DNA of 64,000 nucleotides from Rebecca billardiae RCC1528 (taxonomy: Eukaryota; Haptophyta), in NCBI GenBank assembly GCA_965240325.2, contig OZ251239.1, positions 248,001-312,000 on the forward strand, read 5' to 3'. The position numbers and the translations under genes are program-made. The notes beneath the pieces are model-generated. The model worked only from the letters and a program-made list of their open reading frames with translations, had not been told where the DNA came from and did no database searches. Within the stretch, counting starts at the first letter, position 1. Each line of letters begins with the position of its first letter. Shown one piece after another: positions 10,505-20,296 of the stretch.

Positions 10505-11850
10505 CCCCTATTGTGGAACGGACCCCTATTGTGGAACGGCGCCAGTTTTTCCTATGTAGAGCTCGGATGTCGCGGAGGCGATGAGATCGGCGGCTACCGC
10601 CGTGTGCGCCTGGCCAAGGCGCGTCCAACGAGCCCAAGAACGTCGCCATAGCCCCACCCCAGCGCCGTCCGCTGCCGATCGTTTGCTGGAGTCAGAGCTG
10701 AGAATCTGGTGTGAAAAAATGGTTTTCGGCTCCTGTAGGCCGAAGCTTCGGCCGGGAGGGCGCGCACGGTATTTTTGGGAGCTCCCCGAAAGCAGCCCGG
10801 GCAGGGAATCAAGCCGGCTTGCCGCTGCCGCACTCGTGGATGGAGCGCGAGTGACACGAATTGGGTCAGGTCAGCATGGCTGATTCCTGGGTTGGAGGAC
10901 GCCCCGCCGCGGCGGGGGGCGGTGCGGCGGCGCGAGCTGACTGGTGGCGATGATGAACGCGTAGCCGAAGGTGCCGGACCGTCAGGCGACGCCCAACCCC
11001 GCAAAGCAGCTGCATCGCCTGCCGACCGCGCGAGAGCCGCGCCGCGCGAAGCGGCTGGGCGCGAGTGGACTACGACCCGCCGGATGCAGCCATCAGGGAC
11101 TGTGTGTAGAGCGGGGAGCTGGCGTGAGGGCACAGCTGTCGCCGACTTCGGCTCATATGCCGTGACAACGGGCCACGCTCTGTCGGATGGTGAAGGACCC
11201 GACCAGCCCGTCGAGGCCGCTGGGGCTGAAGCCGCGGCTGAGCGGCTGTGACGGTCGAGCAGATGCACACCAACTGGGTCGCGGAGATAGCGCTACTCGG
11301 CTTCGCGCCGACCACGCGGCAGGTCTGCATCGATGCGGCGCTTCTCTTCCTGCGTAGCGGCGCGCCCTTCTCGACGCTCTCCAGCATGCCCTGGAAGCGG
11401 TGGTGTCGGCGGCGGCTCAGGCGCCACGCGAAGGCGAGCGAGCGTCGATGACGGACACGCTCGTCGACCGCATCACTCATCGTGGAGAGGGTTCGCGCGG
11501 GCAAGACGTGCCCCCCGGCGGCTGCGGGGTCGAGGGCGGGTGCCCACACCACCAGCACGCCGGCGAGCGCCAGTGGGCCGACTGCGAACGCTCAGGAGCC
11601 AGCAGTGGCACCGTCCTGAGCGAGGAACCAAAATCGTTCCACAATAGGGGTCAGTCGACCCGTCGACGCACCTCGCGGGCGCGCGCGCGCGCGCGCGCGC
11701 GCGCGGGCTAGTTCCGAGCTCCGCACCCTCAGCGGTGTATGGTCCCTTCGGTAGGACCCATGGCCAGTACCTGACACCTTAAGATCGCTCGCCGAGCCGC
11801 ACTACCTCGCCCTAGGGGCGGAAAACCCGAAAATCGTTCCACAATAGGGG
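10505..11850. mobile_element. TTAA-flanked TIR element (piggyBac/Kolobok-like ends), 1,346 bp
   Basis: The ends are perfect inverted 16-mers, CCCCTATTGTGGAACG at 10505-10520 and its complement at 11835-11850. TTAA lies on both sides (10501-10504 and 11851-11854). The flank symmetry extends to CGTC-TTAA ... TTAA-GACG. Each end has a second internal copy of the 16-mer (10523-10538 and 11635-11650). A TTAA target site is characteristic of piggyBac and Kolobok transposons. Inside there is only weak coding: a plus-strand frame at 11248-11451 and low-complexity frames. No transposase is recognised, so it is probably non-autonomous. A (CG)n run lies at about 11686-11706. Confidence 0.8.
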
Positions 11851-11854
11851 TTAA

Positions 11855-12819
11855 GACGTTACCGCGCGCGCCACGACGGCGCGGCACTAGCTGATGCAGG
11901 CCGTACTGCCGGCACTGCTTCTGCGATCATGCGCCACGGTCGCAGCTGACTGCGTGAGCAGCAAGCGGGAGGCGGGTCCGGAGGCACGTGCAGGCGCCGT
12001 CCCGCATATCCGCCATCGCCCATCCGGTGCCGGGGCACGTCACCTCCGACGATCCGGATGTGGCCCAGTCCGGACGTCACGCGATCCGGGAAGACGAGTA
12101 CGATTCGCTCGTAACGAACCGTTACACTAATGTCACGTCCAGCTGACGTCCAGATCGCACTTTACTTAAGGGAATCAGCTGGGCGCGGTTTTTTTTGGCC
12201 TGATAGACCTCTCAATGCGATCTCAAAAACTCGAAACTCGGTCTCCGCCAGCCCTAAAAATCGCCCCCCGTCCCTTTTTTTCCGCCGCCCCCGTCCCTTT
12301 TTTCTTGATCAAAGATCTTTTTGAAACGTGGTTCGGGCCCGCTGCCGGTGCGGGCTCCACGCTGCGCGCTCCGCCCTGCACCGCGGGCCATAAAGATCGA
12401 CTGACGATATGATGTTATACGACGACCGACTGACGGATCACGACTATTCATTCATTCACTACGTGCGCCTGCCGTACCGCGGTGTGATCGCCGTGATATC
12501 ATCACACGCTGCCAGCGGTGACGATACTATTCACTATAGGCACCCTGGCGGTATATCCGATCGAACGTAGCGATTCCGTGATATGCTGGGCCGGTATCAT
12601 CATAAATATAATAATAATCGCGGTGAGAGTCAGAGTCCAGAGACTCAGGGACGGTCACGGTTGACGACAAAATATGACAGCCCTACAGTTTTGAGTTATT
12701 AGTAATACTAGTAGTAACGGACTAAGAGACGCACACAGCTCAGGCAGGCGACGGATTACTACCTTACGGTGCCGGGTGCCCTTGCCGTCCTGACGACGAC
12801 GCAGCTGTGATGCTGCTGC
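11855..12819. other. Intergenic, partly AT-rich; contains one repeat arm
   Basis: Pyrimidine-rich runs lie at about 12190-12310 and AT-rich, TA-rich DNA at about 12400-12720. A 29-nt copy of the repeat arm found upstream of the genes starting at 8320 and 37643 occurs at 12723-12751. No gene is seen. Confidence 0.5.
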
Positions 12820-14076
12820 TCAGGCCCGGCTCCCCCCGGTCACACGCCTGGCCATCACCACGGGTCGTTCACACGACGGCGTCGAGACGACGCTGGCTGT
12901 GACCAGCTGCGGCAGCTGCGATGATCGCGGCCGCCGCGCTGCCACAACGTCCGGAGCAGTGGCTGTGCTGCTGGCGCGCTTCCGCTGTCGCTTGGCGGCG
13001 CTCGTCACTTCGTTGGGGCTCTTCATGTCTTGCTGCAGCCCGCGCGTGTGCCGACCTGAACTCCGATGGCGCTTCATGCCGGCCAGCTTGTGCGCAGCGC
13101 AACGGCTGGCGCGCGCGTCGCCCGGCATGCCGAATGAAGGCCCCGCGGTGCAGCCTGTGTGATCGCACTTGGGGTGCTTCAGGTCGACCATGCCGGCCAG
13201 CTTGTGCGCAGCGCACCGGCTGGCGCGCGCGTCACCCGCCATGCCGTAGGAAGGCCGCGTGGTGCAGCCCGTGTGATCGCACTTGGGGCTCTTCAGGTCG
13301 ACCATGCCGGCCAGCTTGTGCGCAGCGCACCGGCTGGCACGCGCGTCACCCGGCATGCCGAAGTGAGGCCGCGTGGTGCAGCCCGTGTGATCGCACTTGC
13401 GGCTCTTCAGGTCGACCATGCCTGCCAGCTTGTGTGCAGCGCACCGGCTGACACGCGCGTCGCCCGGCATGCCGTAGGAAGGCTGCGTGGTGCAGCCCGT
13501 GTGATCGCACTTGCGGTTCTCCAGGTCGACCATGCCGGCCAGCTTGTGCGCAGCGCACCGGCTGGCGCGCGCGTCACCCGCCATGCCGTAGGAAGGCCGC
13601 GTGGTGCAGCCCGCGTGATCACACTTGGGGTTCGTAACGTTGACCATGCCAGCCAGCTTGTGCGCAGCGCACCGGCTGGCGCGCGCGTCGCCCGGCATGC
13701 CGAAGTAAGGCCCCGTGGTGCAGCCCGTGTGATCGCACTTGCGGCTCTTCAGGTCGACCATGCCTGTCAGCTTGTGCGCAGCGCACCGGCTCGCGCGCGC
13801 GTCGCCCGGCATGCCGTAGGAAGGCTGCGTGGTGCAGCCCGTGTGATCGCACTTGGGGTGCTTCAGGTCGACCATGCCGGCCAGCTTGTGCGCAGCGCAC
13901 CGGCTGGCACGCGCGTCACCCGGCATGCCGAAGTAAGGCCGCGTGGTGCAGCCCGTGTGATCGCACTTGCGGTGCTTCAGGCCGACCATGCCGGCCAGCT
14001 TGGCTGGGATTGGGAAGGCGACCACGACCCTGGCCTCGCCCGCCGTCGCGCGCGCCTCGAGTTGACGAGCACCCAC
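12820..14076 (-). CDS. EsV-1-7 repeat protein (eight tandem repeats)
   Basis: Eight near-identical 38-residue units (114 bp each, about 13072-13989) follow the pattern C-D-H-x-G-C-T-x-x-P-x-[YF]-G-M-x-G-D-A-R-x-S-R-C-A-A-H-K-L-x-G-M. This Cys/His motif matches the EsV-1-7 repeat known from the brown-algal virus EsV-1 and the IMMEDIATE UPRIGHT family of algae. It probably forms a zinc-binding unit, perhaps regulatory. The C-terminal tail (about 90 residues) is basic, with a KRQRKR cluster resembling a nuclear localisation signal. The frame opens with GTG at 14076 after a stop. The first in-frame ATG is 13989, just before repeat 1, so the true 5' exon may be elsewhere. The near identity of the units points to recent tandem expansion or homogenisation. 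Confidence 0.8.
   Translation of the reverse strand: MGARQLEARATAGEARVVVAFPIPAKLAGMVGLKHRKCDHTGCTTRPYFGMPGDARASRCAAHKLAGMVDLKHPKCDHTGCTTQPSYGMPGDARASRCAAHKLTGMVDLKSRKCDHTGCTTGPYFGMPGDARASRCAAHKLAGMVNVTNPKCDHAGCTTRPSYGMAGDARASRCAAHKLAGMVDLENRKCDHTGCTTQPSYGMPGDARVSRCAAHKLAGMVDLKSRKCDHTGCTTRPHFGMPGDARASRCAAHKLAGMVDLKSPKCDHTGCTTRPSYGMAGDARASRCAAHKLAGMVDLKHPKCDHTGCTAGPSFGMPGDARASRCAAHKLAGMKRHRSSGRHTRGLQQDMKSPNEVTSAAKRQRKRASSTATAPDVVAARRPRSSQLPQLVTASVVSTPSCERPVVMARRVTGGSRA
13072..13989 (-). repeat. 114-bp tandem repeat array inside the EsV-1-7 gene
   Basis: Eight in-frame units of 38 codons. Variable positions are mainly the residues after CTT (R, Q, G, A) and the linker after GMV (DLKHP, DLKSR, NVTNP, DLENR). 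The conserved Cys, His, Pro and Gly codons do not vary. Confidence 0.85.
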
Positions 14077-14192
14077 GCCGACGCTTTTCAGACTCGAACG
14101 TCACTTCCCCTGGGTACTGTCTGGTACTCTCCTCCGGACTGCGCCGCCATCGTTACTCGGCGGGCACAGCCCGTCTGGGGTTAACCTCACAG

Positions 14193-16267
14193 CTTGGGGC
14201 GTCAACCCCCGAGATCGGGCTCGCAGCGGCCCGGACACGATGGCGCGCCCACGAGAGGCGCGCGTGCGCCCGCCTACCGGCGCTGCAGGCCGGCGCGGCT
14301 GATCGGCGCGGTCCACAGGACACGTGGGCACCGCGCGCGCCTCTTTTCCTGTCCTCTCGCGCTCCTCGCCGCGCGCAGTAGCCCGCTGCCAAGCCATCAA
14401 CGCCTGCCAAGCGAGCCGGCGCGCGCACCAAGGGCGCGCGCTCGGCGCGGATAGGGCCAATTAAGGTCGGGGCACGGCATGGGCGAGTGGGCACGCATGT
14501 TATACACCGCTCGGGCGCACGCGCCCGGCGTTCTGCGCGCGCCCTTGCCACTGGCAAGTGCTCGCGCACTGCGCGCGTAACTCACGAATGGTGCACCTCG
14601 CGGCAGCCCGCAGGGTATGCTCTGCATGGAGGCATCCTTCGCTTCCCAGCGGGCGAATCGGTGCCAGCCGCAGCCTGGGGGTCGTCTGTGAGTACCCCGG
14701 TCCAAGATGCCCCATGGGCACGCTGATACGGGTTGCTATGTCGTCGATGCTGCCGAGGAGTGCCGAGCGGCTCTGCCCTGTGACGTCCCGGCACATGGGC
14801 CTTGTCGACTCTCGACCTTCCGCTCCGAGTTCATCACGCCAGACGCAGGCGATGCCGCTGTGCACGCTCGCGTTCGACCACTTCGTACCCACCAGACCGG
14901 CCCTTATGTCTCTGTTGGCGTAGGTGGCGTGCGCGCGCGCGCGCGTGCCGCCTGCCACAGTACAGTAGACGTAGTCGGTGCCGCGGACGCGGTGGCCGTG
15001 GGCCGCGTAGCGACCTGCTCGGATAGTCGTCGTAGTCGCTTTAAAATAAGACTGCACAGCCTGGTTGATTTACATATACATCGTCATCATCACTGCGCGC
15101 GATTTGCTGATGCATCAGTGTCATCAGCGCTCATCATCACATACATTTATCGGTACAGTAGTTTAAGCGGCGCGCCAAAGCGCACAGTACGCGCGCCGTG
15201 CAGAGGTGAGCTCGGGCACGACAGACGGTCCGCGCGCGTCTCCGTCTTGACCGAGAACTTCCTCGCGGTGGCGATGGCGGACTCGTGCTTGGCCGCCGCC
15301 TGCCGTGGCGTGATCTCGCTCGACGACGCACCCGGAGGCGGTGACGTGCACGGGCAGGCGCTGCTCGCATGCCCGTTCCTCACCCACTCGCAGATGCCGA
15401 GCGCGCGGCATGCGGTGCACTGTGCCAGCGCTGGCGCGGGGCACGCGCGCGCGCTCGCGCTGCCGCCATCGCCCGCGCCGGACTTCTTCGTCTTCTTCTA
15501 GGTGGGCGTCGAGCCCATCGACGGCGGTTCCATCTCTCGCCGCTGCTGCCGTACCCGCGTGCTGTGCGGGCGCGGCCGCGGCCGGCGGCGTCGGCACCTC
15601 GAGACCAGGCAAGAGGCGCGCCACGGCCGCGACGAGCGCGGGCATCAGGTCGCCAGCCGTCACCTGGCCGTCGAGAGGCTTGAGCGCATCCTTGTGCGCC
15701 GCCGACAGCGCGCACACCGCCGGGCGTACGAGCAGCTGCCGCACAGCGCACACAGCTGTCGCGGGCTGGCTGCATCCACATCGGCACATTTCGAAACACC
15801 CGCTTCCGCTCGGCGCCAGCGCCGCGCCACTCAACCGCGGTTTCGATCGAGCGGAAGTGGGCGGGCTCGCGGACCACCTCGAAGCCGACGATGAGGTCGA
15901 GCGCATCTGCGGCGCCGGGAAGCAGGAACCCGCCGGTGCCCTTGCATTTGGCCGGCGTCGGGAACCAATCCGCCACGCGCACAGCATGGAGCGCAATCGC
16001 TCCAGGAGCGGGCGCGCCTGCGAAGCGGAGGTCGCCCCCAGCACCGGCTGTGAAGCGGGCAGTGTACACGGACAGCGCGCCGTCCTCGTGCGCGAGGATC
16101 ACGCCGTCTGGGAGGCCGTCAGTCAGAATGACGCGCGCCATGCCCACCACGCGTTGGCGCAGAGGCGGCGCGCCGGACTCACCTCCCGGACGGCACCCCA
16201 CCACTGGGAGGGTTGCCGTCCGGGAGGCGCAATCTCTCCGGACTGGTTCGGGGGTTGACGCCCCAAG
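14193..16267 (-). mobile_element. TIR DNA transposon copy 1 (2,075 bp, 7-bp TSD)
   Basis: The ends are perfect 20-bp inverted repeats CTTGGGGCGTCAACCCCCGA. The element is flanked by a 7-bp target-site duplication CTCACAG (14186-14192 and 16268-16274). A subterminal hairpin with a CTCCCGGACGGCA stem lies at about 16186-16230. A second, highly similar copy in the opposite orientation is at 49536-51645. The coding strand is minus here. P and Dada superfamilies use TSDs of about this size, but the superfamily is not established. Confidence 0.9.
15380..16141 (-). CDS. Transposon-encoded protein, copy 1 (first open frame)
   Basis: The start MARVILTDGLPDGV (ATG at 16141) is shared with copy 2 at 49702. 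Over the first ~130 codons the two copies differ by few substitutions and one 3-nt in-frame indel (RNVPMWMQ versus RNVMWMQ), which supports coding in this frame. After about codon 145 this frame becomes Arg/Ala-rich, and an overlapping frame (to 15163) reads better (HKDALKPLDGQVTAGDLMPAL). A third frame near 15410-15300 has a Cys-rich segment CTACRALGICEWVRNGH. Two introns or frameshifts probably join the three. No known transposase catalytic motif was recognised. Confidence 0.45.
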   Translation of the reverse strand: MARVILTDGLPDGVILAHEDGALSVYTARFTAGAGGDLRFAGAPAPGAIALHAVRVADWFPTPAKCKGTGGFLLPGAADALDLIVGFEVVREPAHFRSIETAVEWRGAGAERKRVFRNVPMWMQPARDSCVRCAAAARTPGGVRAVGGAQGCAQASRRPGDGWRPDARARRGRGAPLAWSRGADAAGRGRARTARGYGSSGERWNRRRWARRPPRRRRRSPARAMAAARARARAPRQRWHSAPHAARSASASG

Positions 16268-16274
16268 CTCACAG

Positions 16275-19058
16275 GCCGCGGTGGAGCACCGGACTGGGCG
16301 TGGACGCCCACCTCGTGATCGACCCGTCGCCGCGGGAGTGAGCGGTGCGCGTGGAGCCGGCGCGCTCGGGCCTGCGCGGCATGCCGAACGGCCGGTCCAG
16401 GAAGCGCGACTTGCCCACACCACCACGTAAGTGCTCCACCGCACTCGCCCTGCCCGCACGCGAGGCACGCGTGCACGATTGCCGTGTTTGCGGGCGCGTG
16501 CACGTCAGGGGCTGCGTGCGCCCGAATGGCATGGAATGGCATGCCCGGAGGGGCGTAGTCCGATGGTACTTGCGGCATACCATCGGCCAAACGTAGGCTG
16601 CGCTTGGCCGGCCTTGGCCATGGTGTGCTCATGCGTGAGCACTGCAAGCCCTATCTCACACTGTCCCTATGTGCCCTGCTCGCACGCGCGCAGCCCCTGT
16701 CGGCGGTGTGTGAAGCACGGTGCCCGCGGAGATCTCTCCCGGGGCTCCCTCTGACGTGCTCTTGCCAGTGGCCCAGCGTGTCAGGCGCGTGGAATGGCAG
16801 CTGCGGTTGCGCGCGCAGTCGCACGACCTCATGCGGCTGCTGAGGTGAGCGAGCTTAGCGCTGCTGCGGCTGATGGCCTGCATGGGCGTGCGTTGTTCTG
16901 CTGGCGGCACGCGATCGATGCCGGAGCGTCGATGCGGCAGCCCACGATAAGCTCCAGCCGAAACTTGAAAAGGTTGGCATCGACTGGCAGACGCTCTGGA
17001 GGGTGCCGTGCCGTGACGGGCGTACTCCACGCCTAGGAGTGGTCGCGCACAGCTTCTGCGCGACGATGAGCTGAGGCTGCCGCCGGCGAGTCCGCCGCCG
17101 CCATTGCGGCTGCTTGGCTTTCTAGCCGTGATGTCTGTGCCAGGCGGGTAGGCAGGTCTCCAGTCTGCATCGCCTCAAGCAGACGTCTCACTATCTAACG
17201 CCTCAGCTGCTCGTCTGGCGGCGGCGCCGCCGCCCGACTGTGGCAGTGTGCGGGCCTGCCGGGCCACCGCGGCGTTACCAGTGCGCGCCTGCCGCAGCCA
17301 GTGCTGAGTGCCCTGGCCCGGGCCCCGGGGTCGGGTCGCGAAGGCGGTCTCGTAGGAGACGATATAGCGCCCGGCGTTGAAGGAGAGTTGTGTGCGCGCC
17401 ATGTAGTAGTAGCGCTGCCAGACGACTGTGTAGGACCGGCGCGCGAATCATCCGATCTGAATCTTATCACCGGCTGGCGGCGGCAGCGGATAGTAACATA
17501 GTTTATATTAGTCAGTTACCGTCAGTCTCAATGATGTTACACGATCCGAAGCGGGCGCGGCGTCGGTCACCGATCAGCCTCACTAAGCAGTCTCTGCTTA
17601 CTCACTGTAGTCCAGTCACTATAGTCAGTGTCCGCCGCGATCTGGCACTACGAGCCACGACCGTCTGACAGAGTCAGAGAGTCAGAGTGGTAGTACACGG
17701 CCCCAAGGGCGGGTCGGCTCAGTAGTAGCTAAGGCACGGTGATATAGGCTTAGCAGCGGTCGCAGCCACGAAGGCTATCAGCATTGGCAGCATCAGCACC
17801 AGATCATCCGCGCAGGCCTGGCCAGCATCACTCACATCAGCTGTCAGCAACTGCGCACCACTGCTATACGGAATACGGTGGCGCTTCGTGCGGCCCGCAC
17901 AGACGTGAGACGGCCCCGAGTCGCAGGGCGGCAGGCTGACGCGCGCGCCGCGTCGCCTACCGCGTACTCGTAGGCATTGTACTGATGTGCACTGGCCTCC
18001 ACGTCGCCGCCACACTCAATCTCATAGTAGGACCGTCGTCGGCCTGTTACCGCTCACCGCAGTCATCCACTGCTTCAGACCGGTGCCAGCCTGGCGTGTC
18101 GCCCGGCGCGCGGCCCCGGAGGCCAGTACGGCCAGCCTTGCCGACCTGGCACGGTGATGACGACTCGTTGTATAGCCGGGCAGCACGGCTCAGCACTCGA
18201 CGCAAGCACGCTGAAGTCCGTGGCCGAAGTCGACCTAGGCTGGTCGTGAGTAGTGGCGTCTCGCGAGTGATGAGAGACGACGAATGCGTCAAGCTTCCGA
18301 GACTGACGACCCGTTCGACGAGGGGCGAGCCAGCTAGCGGTGCTAAGCTTGCCCACGGCCATGGTGCCACCGCGCGAGAGAGCATGCTGCTGCTGATGGA
18401 GGGCTCGTTATCTGAGGCACCATGTGATGAATGAAACATCACCGCACAGGCCACGACCACAGTCGGCTGCGGGCAAGTTCCAGCTGACAGCCACGAGGGG
18501 ATTGGCTGTCGTGAAGCTGGTGGTTGGCACCGGGCGAAGACCAGTAACGTGCCTACTGCAGTCTTCTGGCTCCATCGCAGGGACTCGGGCAGAGCAGGTG
18601 TCCAGAGTTTGAGCAACACCGCCGGGGCAGCCGCCGATCATGTTGCAGTGGGTGGAGCACAACTGAGGGGTTGCGAGCGCGCGTGGCGCGTGAGGGCGAA
18701 TGCACACGAGGGAAATATCCGCTAAGTGAGCTCCGACTGGCCAGCCGTATCTACCAGCCACTCGAAACACGCCGCGCGCCCGAAACCCCCGTGGTCCAGC
18801 CACCCGGTGCCCTTTCGGGGCAGGCACAGCCCAAACGGTTCATGTGCGTGCAGAACGGGCGTGGCGAGTGCACAACCAGCCGCGAGCGCTCACCTGCTCG
18901 CACTCCCTCCTCCGTATGATCTTACCGAGTGCTCCGCTCAGCGACGCCCTCGAACGGGGTCACACGGCTCCGCCGCGCGACCAGCCCAGAGGCGCACGCG
19001 ACACGAGGGGAGGGCCTCGCCGGCTCTCCATCAGCCGCGGCTCCCGAAGTGCCCTCCC
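16275..19058. other. Long intergenic stretch without a convincing gene
   Basis: Frames are short and switch often. Around 16330-16650 a minus-strand frame contains CLACGQGECGG and may be a remnant. From 17460 to 17900 the DNA is less GC-rich, with only short frames. About 18000-18620 is open on both strands, but neither reading looks like protein. Confidence 0.5.
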
Positions 19059-20138
19059 CCAAGGGTGGTCAGGGGCCGACTCCAGCGGACCAGGCCGGCG
19101 CCGGAGCTTCACCTCCGATTTTTTGCAGCGGCGCGGCGCGCGGGGCCGCCGCCGCTGTGGCGGGCCGCTCGGGGCGTGCACGGCGTGGGCTCGTGCGGCC
19201 GCTGCCGCGCACGCCGAGCGATCCGGCGCGGGCTCGCGGCTTGTCGATGGCCTCGCGCGCCGCAGCGCGACGCGCGCCTTGCCTAGCTTCGCCTGTCTCG
19301 CGCCTTGGCCGCCGTGCACGCGTGCGCCGCCAAACCGCAAGCTCGGCATACCTCTCAGCCGAGCGTGCACGTGCCTTGCGCGACGCGACGCGGGCATTGC
19401 CGCCAGGCGATGTAGGCGTAGTGCGAGCGCGCGCCGTGAAGCCTCGGCGCGGATCGAGAACAATGAAATGATGCCGCGTACGCGCGTGGACCGTCTGTTC
19501 GTTGAGCAGTGCTGAAAGCTGCACGACTGACTCTCTTGCCGGGGCGATCGTCACGTCGCATCGTCACGCAAGGCTCACACACACGTCATAGTGGCGTTCA
19601 TCGTTTTGGCTACAACGCTCGACTAGTCTTCACGAGTCGCAGCGTCGCGATAGCCCATCGTTCAACGGAGGACCGTGATGTCCATTGGTGGTTGATGCGT
19701 CAGCAGTTGTCGACAGCTGACCGAGACGTTGAAGACACTCTCGATCCGCGCTGAGGCTTCACGGCGCGCGCTCGCACTACGCCTACATCGCCTGGCGGCA
19801 ATGCCCGCGTCGCGTCGCGCAAGGCACGTGCACGCTCGGCTGAGAGGTATGCCGAGCTTGCGGTTTGGCGGCGCACGCGTGCACGGCGGCCAAGGCGCGA
19901 GACAGGCGAAGCTAGGCAAGGCGCGCGTCGCGCTGCGGCGCGCGAGGCCATCGACAAGCCGCGAGCCCGCGCCGGATCGCTCGGCGTGCGCGGCAGCGGC
20001 CGCACGAGCCCACGCCGTGCACGCCCCGAGCGGCCCGCCACAGCGGCGGCGGCCCCGCACGCCGCGCCGCCGCAAAAAATCGGAGGTGAACCTCCGGCGC
20101 CGGCCTCCGCTGGAGTCGGCGACCCTGACCACCCTTGG
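19059..20138. mobile_element. Foldback element: two ~400-bp inverted arms around a 279-bp spacer
   Basis: The left arm 19059-19459 and right arm 19739-20138 are inverted copies with few differences. The outer ends read CCAAGGGTGGTCAGG and its complement, and the inner ends read CGGATCGAGA and its complement. The spacer has no ORF. The apparent ORFs in the arms (minus at 18960-19463, plus at 19729-20151) are mirror images of each other and Arg/Ala-rich, so they are not called. The right arm ends 158 bp before the phospholipase D start. No clear target-site duplication was found. Confidence 0.8.
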
Positions 20139-20296
20139 TCACCCTTGGTGAGGCCGCTCGAGCGACTTCGTGTCTGGCGAGGCAGATCGCGCCAGTGCGT
20201 GGCGATCGAGGCAGACGCCTGCCTCGCCGCTTGGCGAGGCAGCTAAGCTAGTCAAGGGTGTCCAGCAGCCCCGCAGGACTGCTCCGGCCCGAGGCG

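Noticed and set aside
13072-13989. CRISPR-like array
   Set aside because: The 114-bp units are contiguous, in frame and without spacers; they encode a protein repeat.
18960-20151. Mirror-image ORFs at 18960-19463 (minus) and 19729-20151 (plus)
   Set aside because: They are the two arms of one foldback element; the products are Arg/Ala-rich with no domain.
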